A stretch of 64,000 bases of DNA, taken from Notospermus geniculatus (Eukaryota; Nemertea; Pilidiophora; Heteronemertea; Lineidae). The notes below the pieces were generated by a model. The model was not told the origin of the DNA. It saw only the letters and a list, made by a program, of their open reading frames with translations, and made no database searches. The position numbers and the translations under genes were made by a program. The stretch lies in contig NMRB01000147.1 of assembly GCA_002633025.1 (NCBI GenBank), positions 156,465-220,464 of the forward strand. The letters are read 5' to 3'. Position 1 is the stretch's first letter. Each line of letters starts with the position of its first letter. Positions 1 through 10,800 of the stretch are shown in pieces.

Positions 1-110
1 TATGCACCCGCCTATGCTCCCGCCTATACTCCTGCCTATGCTCCTGCCTATACCCCCGCCTATGCTCCTGCCTATACTGCCTATGCTTCTGCCTATACCC
101 CTGCCTTCAG
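1..110. repeat. 12-bp minisatellite, runs off the left edge
   Basis: A tandem array of a 12-bp unit (CCTATGCTCCTG and variants with CCTATACTCC) fills the first 110 bases and stops where homology to A2 begins. The frame starting at base 1 stays open and reads as alternating PAYA/PAYT units, continuing without a stop to about base 225. The array is absent at the equivalent place in A2 (before 17469), so it marks the left joint of the duplicated block. It lies downstream of exon gamma on the minus strand, so it is most likely intronic DNA. An open frame is expected for any 12-bp repeat lacking stop codons and is not evidence for a protein. Confidence 0.85.
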
Positions 111-537
111 AGTGAGCTTGTCCTACAGGCAACATCATCAAGTCATTGTTTATACTTCAGTGACATGTGCTTTTAAAGGAACCATAGCGCAACAGGCAGC
201 AAGAAATGTATCTTGTGGGAGTTGATTGCTGTTGTTGGATAGATGCTCAGGCAGTTTAGCTCATAAGGGAAGAATAGTATACAGCCAATCTTACAGGTAT
301 CCATCAAAGAGGATATGGCACTGAGAGAAGTTTCAAATGAGCCAAAGGACAGAGAAACGTGCTTTACGCCATTTATATTGAACTTAAATTTATGGTTCTA
401 TTTAAGCTCATTTTCATCTGAATATATTTTATACAAAGCATCCTATTGACATTATATCAGATTAGAATAAGCTACAGATAGAGTGGGAAACACCTACTGA
501 TACACTTCACAAGGAAGTATAAAGGGCCTCAACTTAC

Positions 538-620
538 CACGAGGAATTCCCTCTTGTCGACACGCTGGTTCCCATCAGCATCGAACATGTTGAAGGCAAT
601 TTGAAAGCCGGACTTGGGCT
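538..620 (-). CDS. MICU3: MICU2/MICU3-like calcium uptake protein, EF-hand exon (gamma), copy in A1
   Basis: 83-bp internal exon. The acceptor is a pyrimidine run ending TTTTTCAG (right side) and the donor is GTG|GTAAGT. With two bases completing a codon begun in exon beta, it reads PKSGFQIAFNMFDADGNQRV then DKREFLV and ends in phase 0. DADGNQRVDKRE is a canonical EF-hand loop with D1, D3, N5, V8, D9 and E12. Known family: MICU1-3 sit in the mitochondrial intermembrane space and gate the MCU uniporter by binding Ca2+. The words AFNMFD and VDKREFLV are closest to MICU3 as I recall it, then MICU2, and unlike MICU1. Exon beta lies 495 bp upstream. The A2 copy encodes the identical peptide with two synonymous changes. 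Paralogue assignment is an inference from 27 residues. Confidence 0.88.
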
Positions 621-861
621 CTGAAAAAGCGATGAATGTCAAGAACAGGGTACCGATAGGGTACTGCAATAGTCAATTTGGTTAACATGTTTTCAAATTC
701 GTTATGGTACTGTTAACGTTTGGTACTTGCGATAAGAGCATTACAGAACTCCCACATGCACACAATAAAGTTTGTGACAAGGAATAAGGTATACTGAATT
801 ACTCGGTATTGAATCAACGAAGCAGAATCAGTAAGCTTTTATCTTATTACACCAGGTGGCA

Positions 862-1060
862 GCAACAACATGTACCAACAGGAGCTGTCCGCTGCGCTTC
901 TTGCCAAAAGATGGCATCAAAGTTCTTGCGGACCAATGCAAAAGAAAATTCTTTTGATTCGTGCTGAATCAAGCATGAATGCGTCCACTAGGCATTGAAT
1001 TGGGCCGTAGTGACACCTATTGGTCAACTGACTGACAGCTTTAATTGGAATCAAAAGGGA
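862..1060 (+). repeat. Dispersed repeat R1, copy in A1
   Basis: About 190 bp that recurs in A2 (18215-18400) and, inverted and more diverged, at 46665-46850. Shared words include TGACACCTATTGGTCAACTGACTGACAGC here and its complement with substitutions at 46.68 kb, so it is an interspersed repeat rather than a piece of the A duplication only. It lies about 55 bp from exon beta. No coding capacity, TIR or poly(A) tail was recognised, so the class is unknown. Confidence 0.6.
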
Positions 1061-1115
1061 ATCGGATGTAGAAAGTAATGAAACGATATGTTTCCTATCT
1101 ATCAGTAACACTTAC

Positions 1116-1163
1116 TTGTCAGAACACAGAGAAGGAAGAGGTATTCGGTATACGAGATCAAAC
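1116..1163 (-). CDS. MICU3: MICU2/MICU3-like calcium uptake protein, exon beta, copy in A1
   Basis: 48-bp internal exon flanked by acceptor CTCTTTTCAG and donor ACAA|GTAAGT. Read with one base from exon alpha, it gives G then LISYTEYLFLLCVLT, and its last base joins AG of exon gamma to make K, so the junction reads LTK-PKSGF. This is the highly conserved block just before the first EF-hand of MICU2/3 (human proteins carry a very similar GLISYTEYLFLL stretch; from memory). Phases on both sides fit exons alpha and gamma exactly, which is strong evidence that the three belong to one transcript. The A2 copy is identical in all 48 bases. It is too short for standard ORF calling. Confidence 0.9.
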
Positions 1164-1369
1164 CTGAAAAGAGAGACACTGATTATTACGCACTGCAAAT
1201 GTTATGATATTCGCGACCTTGCAACACCTTAAGTCTTCTGAAAAGTCAATTACTGTCACACGACATCACCAACATTGATGTTCTCTTAGCGTGGAGACAC
1301 TGATAGACATCACCTGTATTTTTAATTGGATTTGGATTAACCTTGGAGGAAAAAACAGTATAGATGTGG

Positions 1370-2000
1370 TTCTCTTGTGTATCCTAAAGAAGTCATATGG
1401 CTAAAGGTATCTATCTTGACACCCACTATTTCTAATTTGGTTTGAGGCCATCTGAAAAGAGTATACATAGCTGTCTCTTATTTTCCCCACTATTTCTAAT
1501 TTGGTTTGAGGCCATCTGAAAAGAGTATAGCTGTCTCTTATTTTCCCTAGAGAAGTCAATTGCTAAGACACTTTATCACATCACCAGTATTTTTAATTGG
1601 ATTTGAAATGATCAAAACAGTATAATATTGGCATCTTTCTTATATTTCCTGGAGAAGTCAATTCCTATCACACATCACCAGTATTTTTAACTGAATTTGA
1701 GATAGTCAAAATAGTATAATACTAGCCTCTCTCTTATTTTCCCAAGAGAAGTCAATGAGGTACTGGCAAAACTAATCCGAGACGCAGAGCTGAATGTCAA
1801 CCAGGTCAGAACTAAACAGTATAACACCAGCGGCTCTCTTATATTCCCTAGAGAAGTCAATTGCTAAGACACTTTATCACATCACCAGTATTTTTAATTG
1901 CATTTTTTTTTGAGATTATTCAAACAGTATAATACTAGCCTCTGTCTTATATTCCTTGGAGAAGTCAATTGCTGAGACACTTTATCATGTTAGTATTCCA
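1370..2000. repeat. Roughly 100-bp satellite array, short allele (A1)
   Basis: Tandem copies of a unit of about 97-101 bp containing GAGAAGTCAATTGCTAAGAC, TTTATCACATCACCAGTATT and TTTAATTGGATTTGAGATGA, followed by CAGTATAATACTAGCCTCT. A1 has a handful of units, while the A2 array (18700-20765) is roughly three times as long and is broken by two mobile elements. Units differ by a few percent, and some are truncated. Intronic on the minus strand, upstream of exon beta. Confidence 0.85.
1757..1812. mobile_element. Remnant left terminus of an AT-flanked foldback element
   Basis: GAGGTACTGGCAAAACTAAT followed by about 35 bp up to CAACCAGGTCAGAACT matches the left terminal inverted repeat of the complete element at 18948-19379 in A2. 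It is inserted in the same place in the satellite (after AGAAGTCAAT). The interior and right end are missing and the satellite resumes in a different phase, so an internal deletion removed the rest of the element plus some satellite. Confidence 0.75.
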
Positions 2001-5000
2001 AACTTGGCTCTCACAAACTGCACTGGTGTCTCAAATTTTCCTTAAAAAAGTAATTGCCAAGATTCTGTTTCAAGCCATCAATATTTTAAAACTGGATTCT
2101 TAGATGACCCAGTGTCTCAGTTCTCTTGATAAGTCAACAGCTGTGGCGAGTATGGTAAACTGGATGGACCCCAACAGGATAGCCCACCTGAGAAGTCAAC
2201 CTCCACAAGATATCGTTAAAAGTCTGGATCACGGACTTGATAACAATTCCATGGTAATTTTTTTTCTCGTTTCCAAAAAAATTCTAAGAACAATCTGGAA
2301 TACTAGAATTACGGCAAACCTACTCATCAAAATAAGCTTCTTGTACACTTGTTGATATTCAGCGAGACATGACGCCTCGAGATGTACGTTTGCAGACGTG
2401 CAATTTCTGTTCTAAGAACCGGAAAAACCAATGATCAAAGAATCAGACAAATCAATGTGATAATGTATATTTTCATAATGATTGAACTCCAATGAACAAG
2501 GTACACTTGTGATATACCAATGCCATTTCTTTCTTCCAAGAACATTCTGAAGTTATCAGGTTCTTAGACAAAGGTGTGCCATAGACTAAAGAAACTTGAC
2601 TGGGCAAATGCCTGAGTACGTGGACTTATTGGCCCAGAGCTTATCCTAGTTCCCGCATTTATGAAGTGATTATGAGGCGGAATCTGTGCAGGATTGGGCA
2701 ATCCCCACGGAGATGCAGAGGAATGCAAAAAGAGATTGAACATGAACAGAACAGCAAGATGGAAGATTCTGAACAACCAAAATTGTGGTCAATGGTTGTC
2801 TCAAAGCCACTGGCTGCATTGGTGGGAAGGCTCGAGTACGCACATGTAAATATTGCTGCACACTGGGTTTAAGAGTTTTAAAAAAAATTAATTTCATATA
2901 TTCTCCTATACAAAGAGCCTACAATTCTCCCGGCTCTAGGAGTTACAAAGATCTTGAACAATGTTCAGTACAATTTTGTTACACCTGACTCTAGTTTTAG
3001 TACAAATATCTTTTATTTAAGCTATGTTCAGTGAAATTTTGTCATTGAATGTGACTTTTTAACAAACATGTAAACATCAACTGAAAGCTTTGGACATTGA
3101 TATTTTTAACCATTATATACTTAACACTACCGGTAGTTTAACGTTTTAAGGTTCGTCATCCTATTGCCAGATGGCACCACATTTCAAGAAAATCGTAAAA
3201 AGGGGCATGGGCAAGTTTGAATGCTGACCCTTGACCTTAATGACCTGAAGGTCACAAAATCATTCTGCACTACTGCCATGGGAGGAATGTCAATGTATAA
3301 TAGAAGGAGAGGAAGACTTCCAGGGGCTTAAGCTGGCTTTATGAGTGGACTTAATAGTTATGGCGAGCCGTGCACCATTCAGCTTTTGACTTAACTAATT
3401 ACTTGGGACATCTTTACAAAGAACCAAGTCAAAAGTCAGTTCCTAATCTAAACAAATTATTCTGTTAAGTTGGTAATAGCTTGCAGAATATTTCACGTTT
3501 TGGTTCTAATTCTTTCAAGAGAGTTCCGTTCAAAGCTACCTGTGGTCAAACAAAATTGAACAAATATTTTCATCTGAATGTCTGGGAATAGGTTTTGGAC
3601 ATTAAATGGAGAAAAACAAGATTGTTTTCCACTTAAGACTGATTGCCAGGATTTCTTTGTAGGCACACACCATAAAATGACCATAAGGACCAGGAACTCC
3701 ACTCTTGTCAAGTGCTCTTTAAACTTGACTTTCTGATGTATCCTCATACAGTTCCAGAAAACCAGCGGGTTTACACCAATTTCTTTTTGCATAGGCCCTG
3801 ACGACATTAATCTCAATCGCACTCGAAGTTCATTCTCACTTGGAGTCACGGCTGTGTAATGTAATTCCTAATCTATCCAAAAGATGGCAGTACTGTAGTA
3901 GTATCAATTGAAACAGCAACGATGCGATTTGCAGGACAACCGGCTCAAAATTACCACCACGATGAGGGAAAATAAGGAAGTAGGCCTAGTGGTCTTGTTT
4001 TCCATGACATACCCGAAAACCCATTGGCTCGGTGGATTCCAATTTTGCAATTACAAAAACTGATAAACAACTTTTCTCCGAAATCATGCATACATCAGCA
4101 ATAAATCACTCCTCCTGTTATTTTGCGAATTTTGCTTTCACAAGAATTTCTCGAATATTCTTGTTATGTTGAAACTGCCAACACTATTCAGTGCAGAACA
4201 CCTCCAGATACAACAGAGTATAACATCATCATGCTAGGAGGTCCAAATTATTTTCGGTTTTATCTGATAAAACAACAGTCATATCACATCTACCTTGGTA
4301 CATCCTTCCAGTCTTCAATGAACGCTCGTGTCAATTAGTTCAGACATCTTACAGATTATTAGAAGGCACATACAGGGGCACGGTAATGATATAAAGGTTC
4401 AACACGTGCTTGATCCTGTTTAGTACCAATAAAAAACCAAGGGACTGCTTATGTATGTGCTTCTGGCTTAGAAAAACAAGTCAGAAAAGCAACGCATATC
4501 TCAAACGATTAGGAAAGGCCCAACACCCACCACATAAAATACAGGACTTTATAATTCCTCTCCTGGCACTGTTGGGAATATTTTTTCATTAAATTCCTCG
4601 GCAGAAAAAGCTAGCCACCAAACTGACTGTGTCAACACTCATCTTTAATCTGGATGATCAGATTAAACCATACAGTTCATAACGTAGTCATCTGTTGGGG
4701 ACATTTTATGGCATTCCACGCTTTTTTGTCGGGAATGGGTTGTCCCACAAAGCAAGTGCACTTAAGCGGAAGGGTTAGCTGAGGATAATACCACTACAGG
4801 AACCAAATCAGCCGTTAATGACTCCTGAAGTAGAGAAAGAATCAAGAATGTATTGAGCCCACATCAGAGAAAAAACAGTCAAGGAGTTAAAAAACAGGGT
4901 TGATATTGTCCACGAGATCTGTCTGGGCTTGTTTGCTTTTCAATTCATTTATTTATTTTTGAATGTAATAAAGTAACGGAGTTAATGCCATTAGAACATT

Positions 5001-5074
5001 GTGCTGTTGGTGAAGTGTGATCCAACAACTGCTCAGTAACGCTCCAAACTCCGAAGTGATGAGGCGAAGGTAAT
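2000..5074. other. Intronic DNA without recognised gene (A1)
   Basis: No exon with splice sites and a recognisable peptide was found on either strand. Small open frames around 2.66-2.90 kb and 3.49-3.85 kb recur in A2, but they overlap each other on opposite strands and carry indels between copies. The block 3150-3860 is especially similar to 21680-22390 (only a few substitutions seen). About 250 bp around 2000-2250 have no counterpart in A2. Otherwise no repeat array was seen. Confidence 0.6.
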
Positions 5075-5311
5075 GGGGATGGCGATAATTTGTTTATCCC
5101 GACAGGTCGGCCATCGTATCTCTTATTTAAAGAAAAAAACGTAATGACATTAAAAGAAAATCATAGACGATGATGTAAGTTTTACTGTCGGGTGACCAAA
5201 ACAAACGGGCTATTTTCATGCCAGAAGTAAGCTGAAATAACGTTAGAAAAAAGACGTTTTGGTCACAACTCTCGCAGCGACGCCGTGTGGTGCTAGTACA
5301 GCGCCGTCCTC
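5075..5311. mobile_element. AT-flanked foldback MITE (present in A1, absent in A2)
   Basis: A 237-bp insertion relative to A2. The ends are an imperfect inverted repeat (GGGGATGGCG at the left, CGCCGTCCTC at the right), flanked by AT on both sides. The A2 empty site runs straight from GAGGCGAAGGTAAA into ATTCAAACTGTC (23589-23613). The interior shares words with the 365-bp element at 37473-37837: CCGACAGGTCGG, GACC(A/G)AAACAAACGGG, GCCAGAA and AACGTTAGAAAAAAGA. No transposase is present, so it is non-autonomous. The superfamily is not assigned. Confidence 0.8.
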
Positions 5312-7843
5312 ATTCAAACTATCTATTCGTACGAAAATAAACCAAATGACCCCCCCCCCCCCACAGGCCAAATGACCGTCAAAGTGTTTCCTTACGACAT
5401 GTCTTATGCCATCACATTTTGTGACGTCAGGAAGTCCATCAAAAAGGTTTAAAAAAACATCTGACTGGACATCAATTAAGGGCACAACTTTTGAAATTAA
5501 CACAGAAGAAAACAGCAGGTGGGGGCGGGGGATCCGTGCGAACGAAAAGGCGCTGTCTTAAGGATTCAAATTTGAACCAAACCCCACAACATCAGAGGGA
5601 TGGATGTCTCGACTGCACAAATCTAATTCGAACAGCCCAGAAGGAGTCAATGACTGCACCAGGTCCTAAACGTCCTTTAAGAATTTTTCACAGACAGATT
5701 TCTCCCCAGTCTGGCGCGTTTGATACCACTGGCGTCTTCAATCCTGCCGCTGCTACTACCGATATTGGTTCTAGAGTGTTATGTAAATGTTATCCAATAC
5801 GACGGGTAAACCACCCACACCAACGTCGTTAATTAAATCAACTTGATTATTTGAGCATATTTGGACACAAGTTACCCCGTCGGGACAGATGTTGAAATTG
5901 ACATGGTGGTGTGCAAAAATGCAATGAAAGGCATCGACCGTTTTCGTTGCAAGATGGGAATAGCTGGCAGTGCCGTTATCACACTTAAGAGGCCACGGGG
6001 TTGATTTCTGTGCACTTTGACAAAGGAATTGAATTCTTCTACAATGCTTTTTGGCACTGCAATAATTTCTAACGAATGGATATAAATACAGCAGGATATG
6101 AGCTGGCTGATCCCTTGACGCCCTTAGGGCCAGACCCTGTCCCACACATCTTACACTGACACACACCTACGCACATAGTCGATTTGAATGTTTCACGACC
6201 AATTCATCTGACCAAACCATCAAGACCAAACCACCAAAGATAGCTTTGAATACTTTGGTGCGTGACAGGACCCTGATATGACCCAAGGGCTACCTCCTTT
6301 CTTAATTCTATCACCATGGTCACACGCCCACATATTCTATTTCAATTTCTCAAGTTGGACAAAATATTTTCAAAATCAAACCCTCGTGAATAAGATGTTA
6401 TTGCAATATAAATGTTGACCTCGAGAGCAGACAAAATATGTCTTTGACTCTTTGAAGGCGTATCCACAACAATGTCCAACACGGCTATTTAGACACGCAG
6501 GCATTGTGGAGGACAAACCTGCCGGTCAAAAGCAGCACGACCAAAGAGAGTTATCGCATTCAAACATCTCGGCGGTCAACTCGGTGCTCTGTCCAGTATG
6601 TGACCACCTTTCCATAATTGGCTAGACAACTATGCCCGATATGTATTAATCATTCATAAACAGGCTGCAGAACTTCAATTATTTGATTTCCGCCAGATGA
6701 ACAGCAGAAAAGGTGTCATCAGTAAGGCGTAGCCAGCACAATTTTATTAAGGCTTGGCCTCACAACTAGGGGTACTGATGGCATTCAAGATCTCACAATG
6801 TGTGTACCATATTCAGGATGACTACCCTGGACAACAACAAGGCTAGACTTTGTGCCCTGATTTCAAGATATTGCAGACCGACTCATTTATTTCTTCATGA
6901 AATTTAATTTATGGTTCTGTTGATAGGGGGTGCCCAAGTGGAAGATGTTGGGTGGTGACTCCATTTGTCAAATCTAGACATTACGCATGAAATGAAGTGT
7001 GGGACTTGCATTGCAGATAGTCTGCCCTGTCGCCTGAGCCAAATACTCAGTACAGGAGCATCACAGTTTGTAAAAGTTGTTCTGTCAGGAACAATTTGGG
7101 CCATTCCCCAGCCAAAATGGCCACTTAGTACTAAAGCAATGAGCACTGGCAGTTTCTTCTCAACTGTGATCGGTCAGAAACTTATCTTTCCTTACGCATT
7201 TCGATGTCTTCAGCAGTGCTCATGCCACTGTCAGACGACCTCTTACTAAGTAAGATATTGCAGTGTTGTCGAGGACAGTTTCTCACCAAGTATCATTTCA
7301 CGCTACCAGTCCTTCCCCCAACTCCACTCCGGATGACATCATCCTACGACAGAAACAGTGTCGAACCCAAGCTTCAGATATCACCGTCAAACCTGGCCGA
7401 TCAACTGACGTCCTAAAATGACTTTCCCACCAAGACCAGAAACGGCATTGCCCAATGTTTCTTTAAAACGGCATTGCCCAATGTTTCTTTAAAACCTTTA
7501 TTGATTTGAATCTACCAAAAGTACAATGTGGAGATTTCCTGTTGTAAACGTCAAATTTACACTAATTTGACTAATTTGAAGAGGAAAAACAGACCAGTAG
7601 CCAACAAAGAGCAGACCAGATAAATTATCATTGAGGGCCCATCAACAATTATTCAGTAACATCTCACAACCTTAACAATAAATATTTAATGAAGTACCGT
7701 GAAAAAGGGCTGGCAAGCGAACTTTTTATTCATCGGAAATAAAATAAATCTCTGTTTTATCTAAATTTCATTCCTTTCACTAAAAAAACTTCACACTCAG
7801 ACGAATGAACTTCAAAGGTTGGCTCTATAAAGCGCTAATCGTC
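5312..7843. other. Intronic DNA without recognised gene (A1)
   Basis: Matches 23600-26079 in A2. It begins with a poly-C run at 5351-5362. The overlapping open frames at 5.5-6.2 kb, 6.9-7.2 kb and 7.2-7.4 kb are not conserved in frame between copies and match nothing recognised. No splice-flanked conserved peptide was found. Confidence 0.55.
7443..7494. repeat. 26-bp tandem duplication specific to A1
   Basis: CGGCATTGCCCAATGTTTCT followed by TTAAAA occurs twice head to tail. A2 has a single copy at the equivalent place (about 25703-25728). This is a simple recent duplication, useful as a marker separating the two copies. Confidence 0.9.
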
Positions 7844-10800
7844 AAATGTTAGAAAATGTTCCCAGGAAATGTCTTTTGAGGTCATAGGGAGAGATGTTCC
7901 AGAGAGATTGCATTTGGAAACACAACATCCCAAGTGGCAAAATCGATTGCTGCGTTGGTCATTTAAAGTGTACTGATACGGGCCGACAGTTTTTGCATTC
8001 ATGTCTAATCTAATGACCTACCCCAAGATGAGGCTTCACAGTCATCTCTGTCACCAGAATATACATATACCACCACCTTATGGAAAAATACTGCCATTAA
8101 TGTTCCATGGCAAGAAATGTTAAGGACTGAGTGGCCACCACAGTTTCCTTATCAGAAAACCCCATGGCAGGAAAGGAATTTACTGGGTTTGAGGATGGGT
8201 AGTTTCAGTTGGATAAAATGTATGGAAGAAATTTAAAACCAAGTTCATGCAGTTGACATTAAAAAGAGACAGGGGTTATGAAAAAGTTATTATCAAAACG
8301 TTTTAATTTTTATACCAATACCATGTTATGTTGACGTAAGTTGAAGAGGGGATGTCCAAAAGACAGTCCAATGGATCGACAGACAAGCAGGACGTCCAGA
8401 CCAAATTGGAAAACTTGCTGGAGTAATGTGTTTAAAAGTGGTAAAAACAGGTCACATGCCAAGTCAAAATATAGGTCCCCCTCAACCACAGAAGGGGATG
8501 GAGTAGCAGGAACCCCACAAGTCTTGAAAATCGAAAGGAAGTATAAACCTAAAGTTGAAGCAAAATTCGATAAAAAACACATACATCCCAGATGCTTTTT
8601 TGTTTCTTGCCGTTCGAATCAGTTTCAGGTAGGGGATCAAAGATGCGGTGGCAGGATTGAAGATATTGGTAAGCTGGAAGTATACAGAATGTTACAAAAA
8701 TGAATCACACCAATCACAAACGTAAGTAAAACAAGGTTAATGCACGGATATTAAGTGGTCCCTGAGGCTTTTTAGCAGGGTGTGGTACCAATATCATCAA
8801 GACAGAAACTTTTCATCAATTTTTAACACATTTCAGCTAATAACCTCGCTAAAATAGCCTCGAGAGAGCACAAAGAAAGTTATGAAAAATCAGATTATAC
8901 TTTTCAAAGAACACCGGAATAGCTTCTGGGTATCTAGTATTCATTTCACAAAGAACCTCTTCCTTTTTGTGAATATCAATATCAAGTGATGCACGTTCTA
9001 TAAGCATGAAAATTTGAATGAAACAAAATGATTTTTTTCTACAGTTTGATTTTTTCTCTTATTTTCAAGCAAACAATAACTAGAATGAAGCAAACGGTTG
9101 CCAGAATTCTCACAATGCTGCACTCATTCGGTTCAACGTCTCTTCATTATCTTCTACATTGAAAATATTTTTTTTGCAAATTGAAAATGTCACAACGCTA
9201 AGAAGAACGAGAAAATAAGGAAATGTCACCACAAAATGATCAATTCTCTACGAATTACAAAAGAAACATCAGACAACAATGTAGATGGCCATATTCCTTT
9301 TTTTCTTTGAGAAGAAGCAGATAGAGGTCAGCACGCTGCAGTCAGTCATTTCAATATACTCCCACTACAAACTGCATTTCATCAAAAATTCATAAGCGAA
9401 CATTTCCTTCGAAATATTAATGTTCTTTTTCCACTGAATTATAGCGACAGATCTTCATTCGAATTCCACAAGATACATGTAGGCTGCCGAAAGGGCCAAA
9501 ACGGAAACATTTTCTTCATATTGAAGTTAATTGTTGAAACCTTTAGTTGCTTGGGTCCAGTTAGTTTTGTTATGAAATGCAACCTGCTGAAAGCTTCGGG
9601 TAACAAATATCATAAGTTCCTGTCTTATAAATTCAGCTGCACAAGGAAGGTGAACAAATATAACTCGTTGATTAGTTAATACTCACGAAAATTACTCAGA
9701 GCTGCCGACCCAAATTTTAGCGTCCGTATACTTTTGCCACATCAACTGACAAATATTTAGTATTTACCAGGGTTAAATATTGACAAAAATATCACTATTA
9801 TCTGTTGAATTATGTTTTGCAAATGCAAATATTGTTGTATGCCTCTCAGGCCAACACATGGCTAAGCAATCGAAAAAAAATTGATAGGCAGCTCATGAGC
9901 ACTGAAGACTTAACACAGAACAATAGAAACCAAATTGTCATATCAATGCACTAAATTATGAAAATTCACCCTTTTTATTAAGCGATCCCAGGAAGACTCA
10001 CACTGCAAAGGAATTGGAATTGGGAGGCAGAAAACGTACGAGTGCAGGAGATAGGCAAGGCAAAATGTGTAAGGTGAAATGTACAATGTGTGTGTACGAT
10101 ATGAACCTCCACCATGTAATATACATGTCTTATTTACACATTCCATATCTATACAAACAATCAATACTCAGAACTGAAATTTAAACAGGAGGTCAGTACT
10201 GATCCACTTAAATACCAGGAGAAAAAATTCAAATGGGGGGGGGGGGTAAGTGAACCCTCATTGGAAATGCCCACCAACATTCCATTATATAACGTGTTCT
10301 AGGAGGCAATGTCAAAATGCCAGAAAGTGTCAACTCCAGGAAAATACTTCATTTCAAATATCCTGGAACAAGGCTAGATTGCTGAAATTCAAAATGTGAG
10401 TGGACTGACGGTGTTAGATCATCATTCCAACTCTGGATGATATAAGATTGAGGCTGGATCGTGTCAAACCTTAAACACGTTGTTTTTCACAAATACAATC
10501 AATGTTATAAAAAATATGTGTAAATCTATGCAGAACAATTTTAAAGAGCACTCAAATAGAACGAAAAGTTATAAGGGGAGACAAGTCAGGAGATGGGAGC
10601 CATTTATTTATTTTGCAAAATGATTTTATGGACAGTTATTTTTGGAAATGCTGTCATGTGTAATTGGTATCAGGCCTACATACATGTAGTTGTTATTAGA
10701 GGGTAATTGCAATTAGCACACAAATCAAACTTCATGAACAGGGGAGCAAACAGGTCAAACACTGGAGCTTTAGGAAGTTAAATTATTTAAATATGCAAAA

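Larger units (their letters stand above)
111..7843. repeat. Segment A, copy 1 (paired with 17469-26079)
   Basis: Direct, nearly collinear copy of 17469-26079. Shared sequence begins at AGTGAGCTTG (111 and 17469) and ends at GCGCTAATCGTC (7843 and 26079). Both copies hold exons beta and gamma of the MICU-like gene in the same order and orientation. They differ by scattered substitutions, microsatellite-type indels, the copy number of a roughly 100-bp satellite, and whole mobile elements present in only one copy. The copies are 7733 and 8611 bp. Either allelic haplotypes both kept in the assembly or a true duplication would fit; no N marks either joint. Confidence 0.9.

Noticed and set aside
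848-864. CTCF-like site (CACCAGGTGGCAGCA) near exon beta, and another at 57787
   Set aside because: A short degenerate match, partly lost in A2 (CACCAGGTGGCACC), and the 57.8 kb one is inside a dispersed repeat; no supporting evidence.
3493-3849. 118-codon minus frame conserved in A2 (22025-22339)
   Set aside because: The shared sequence is a recent copy, so conservation is uninformative; the upstream part is not open in A2 and nothing in it is recognised.
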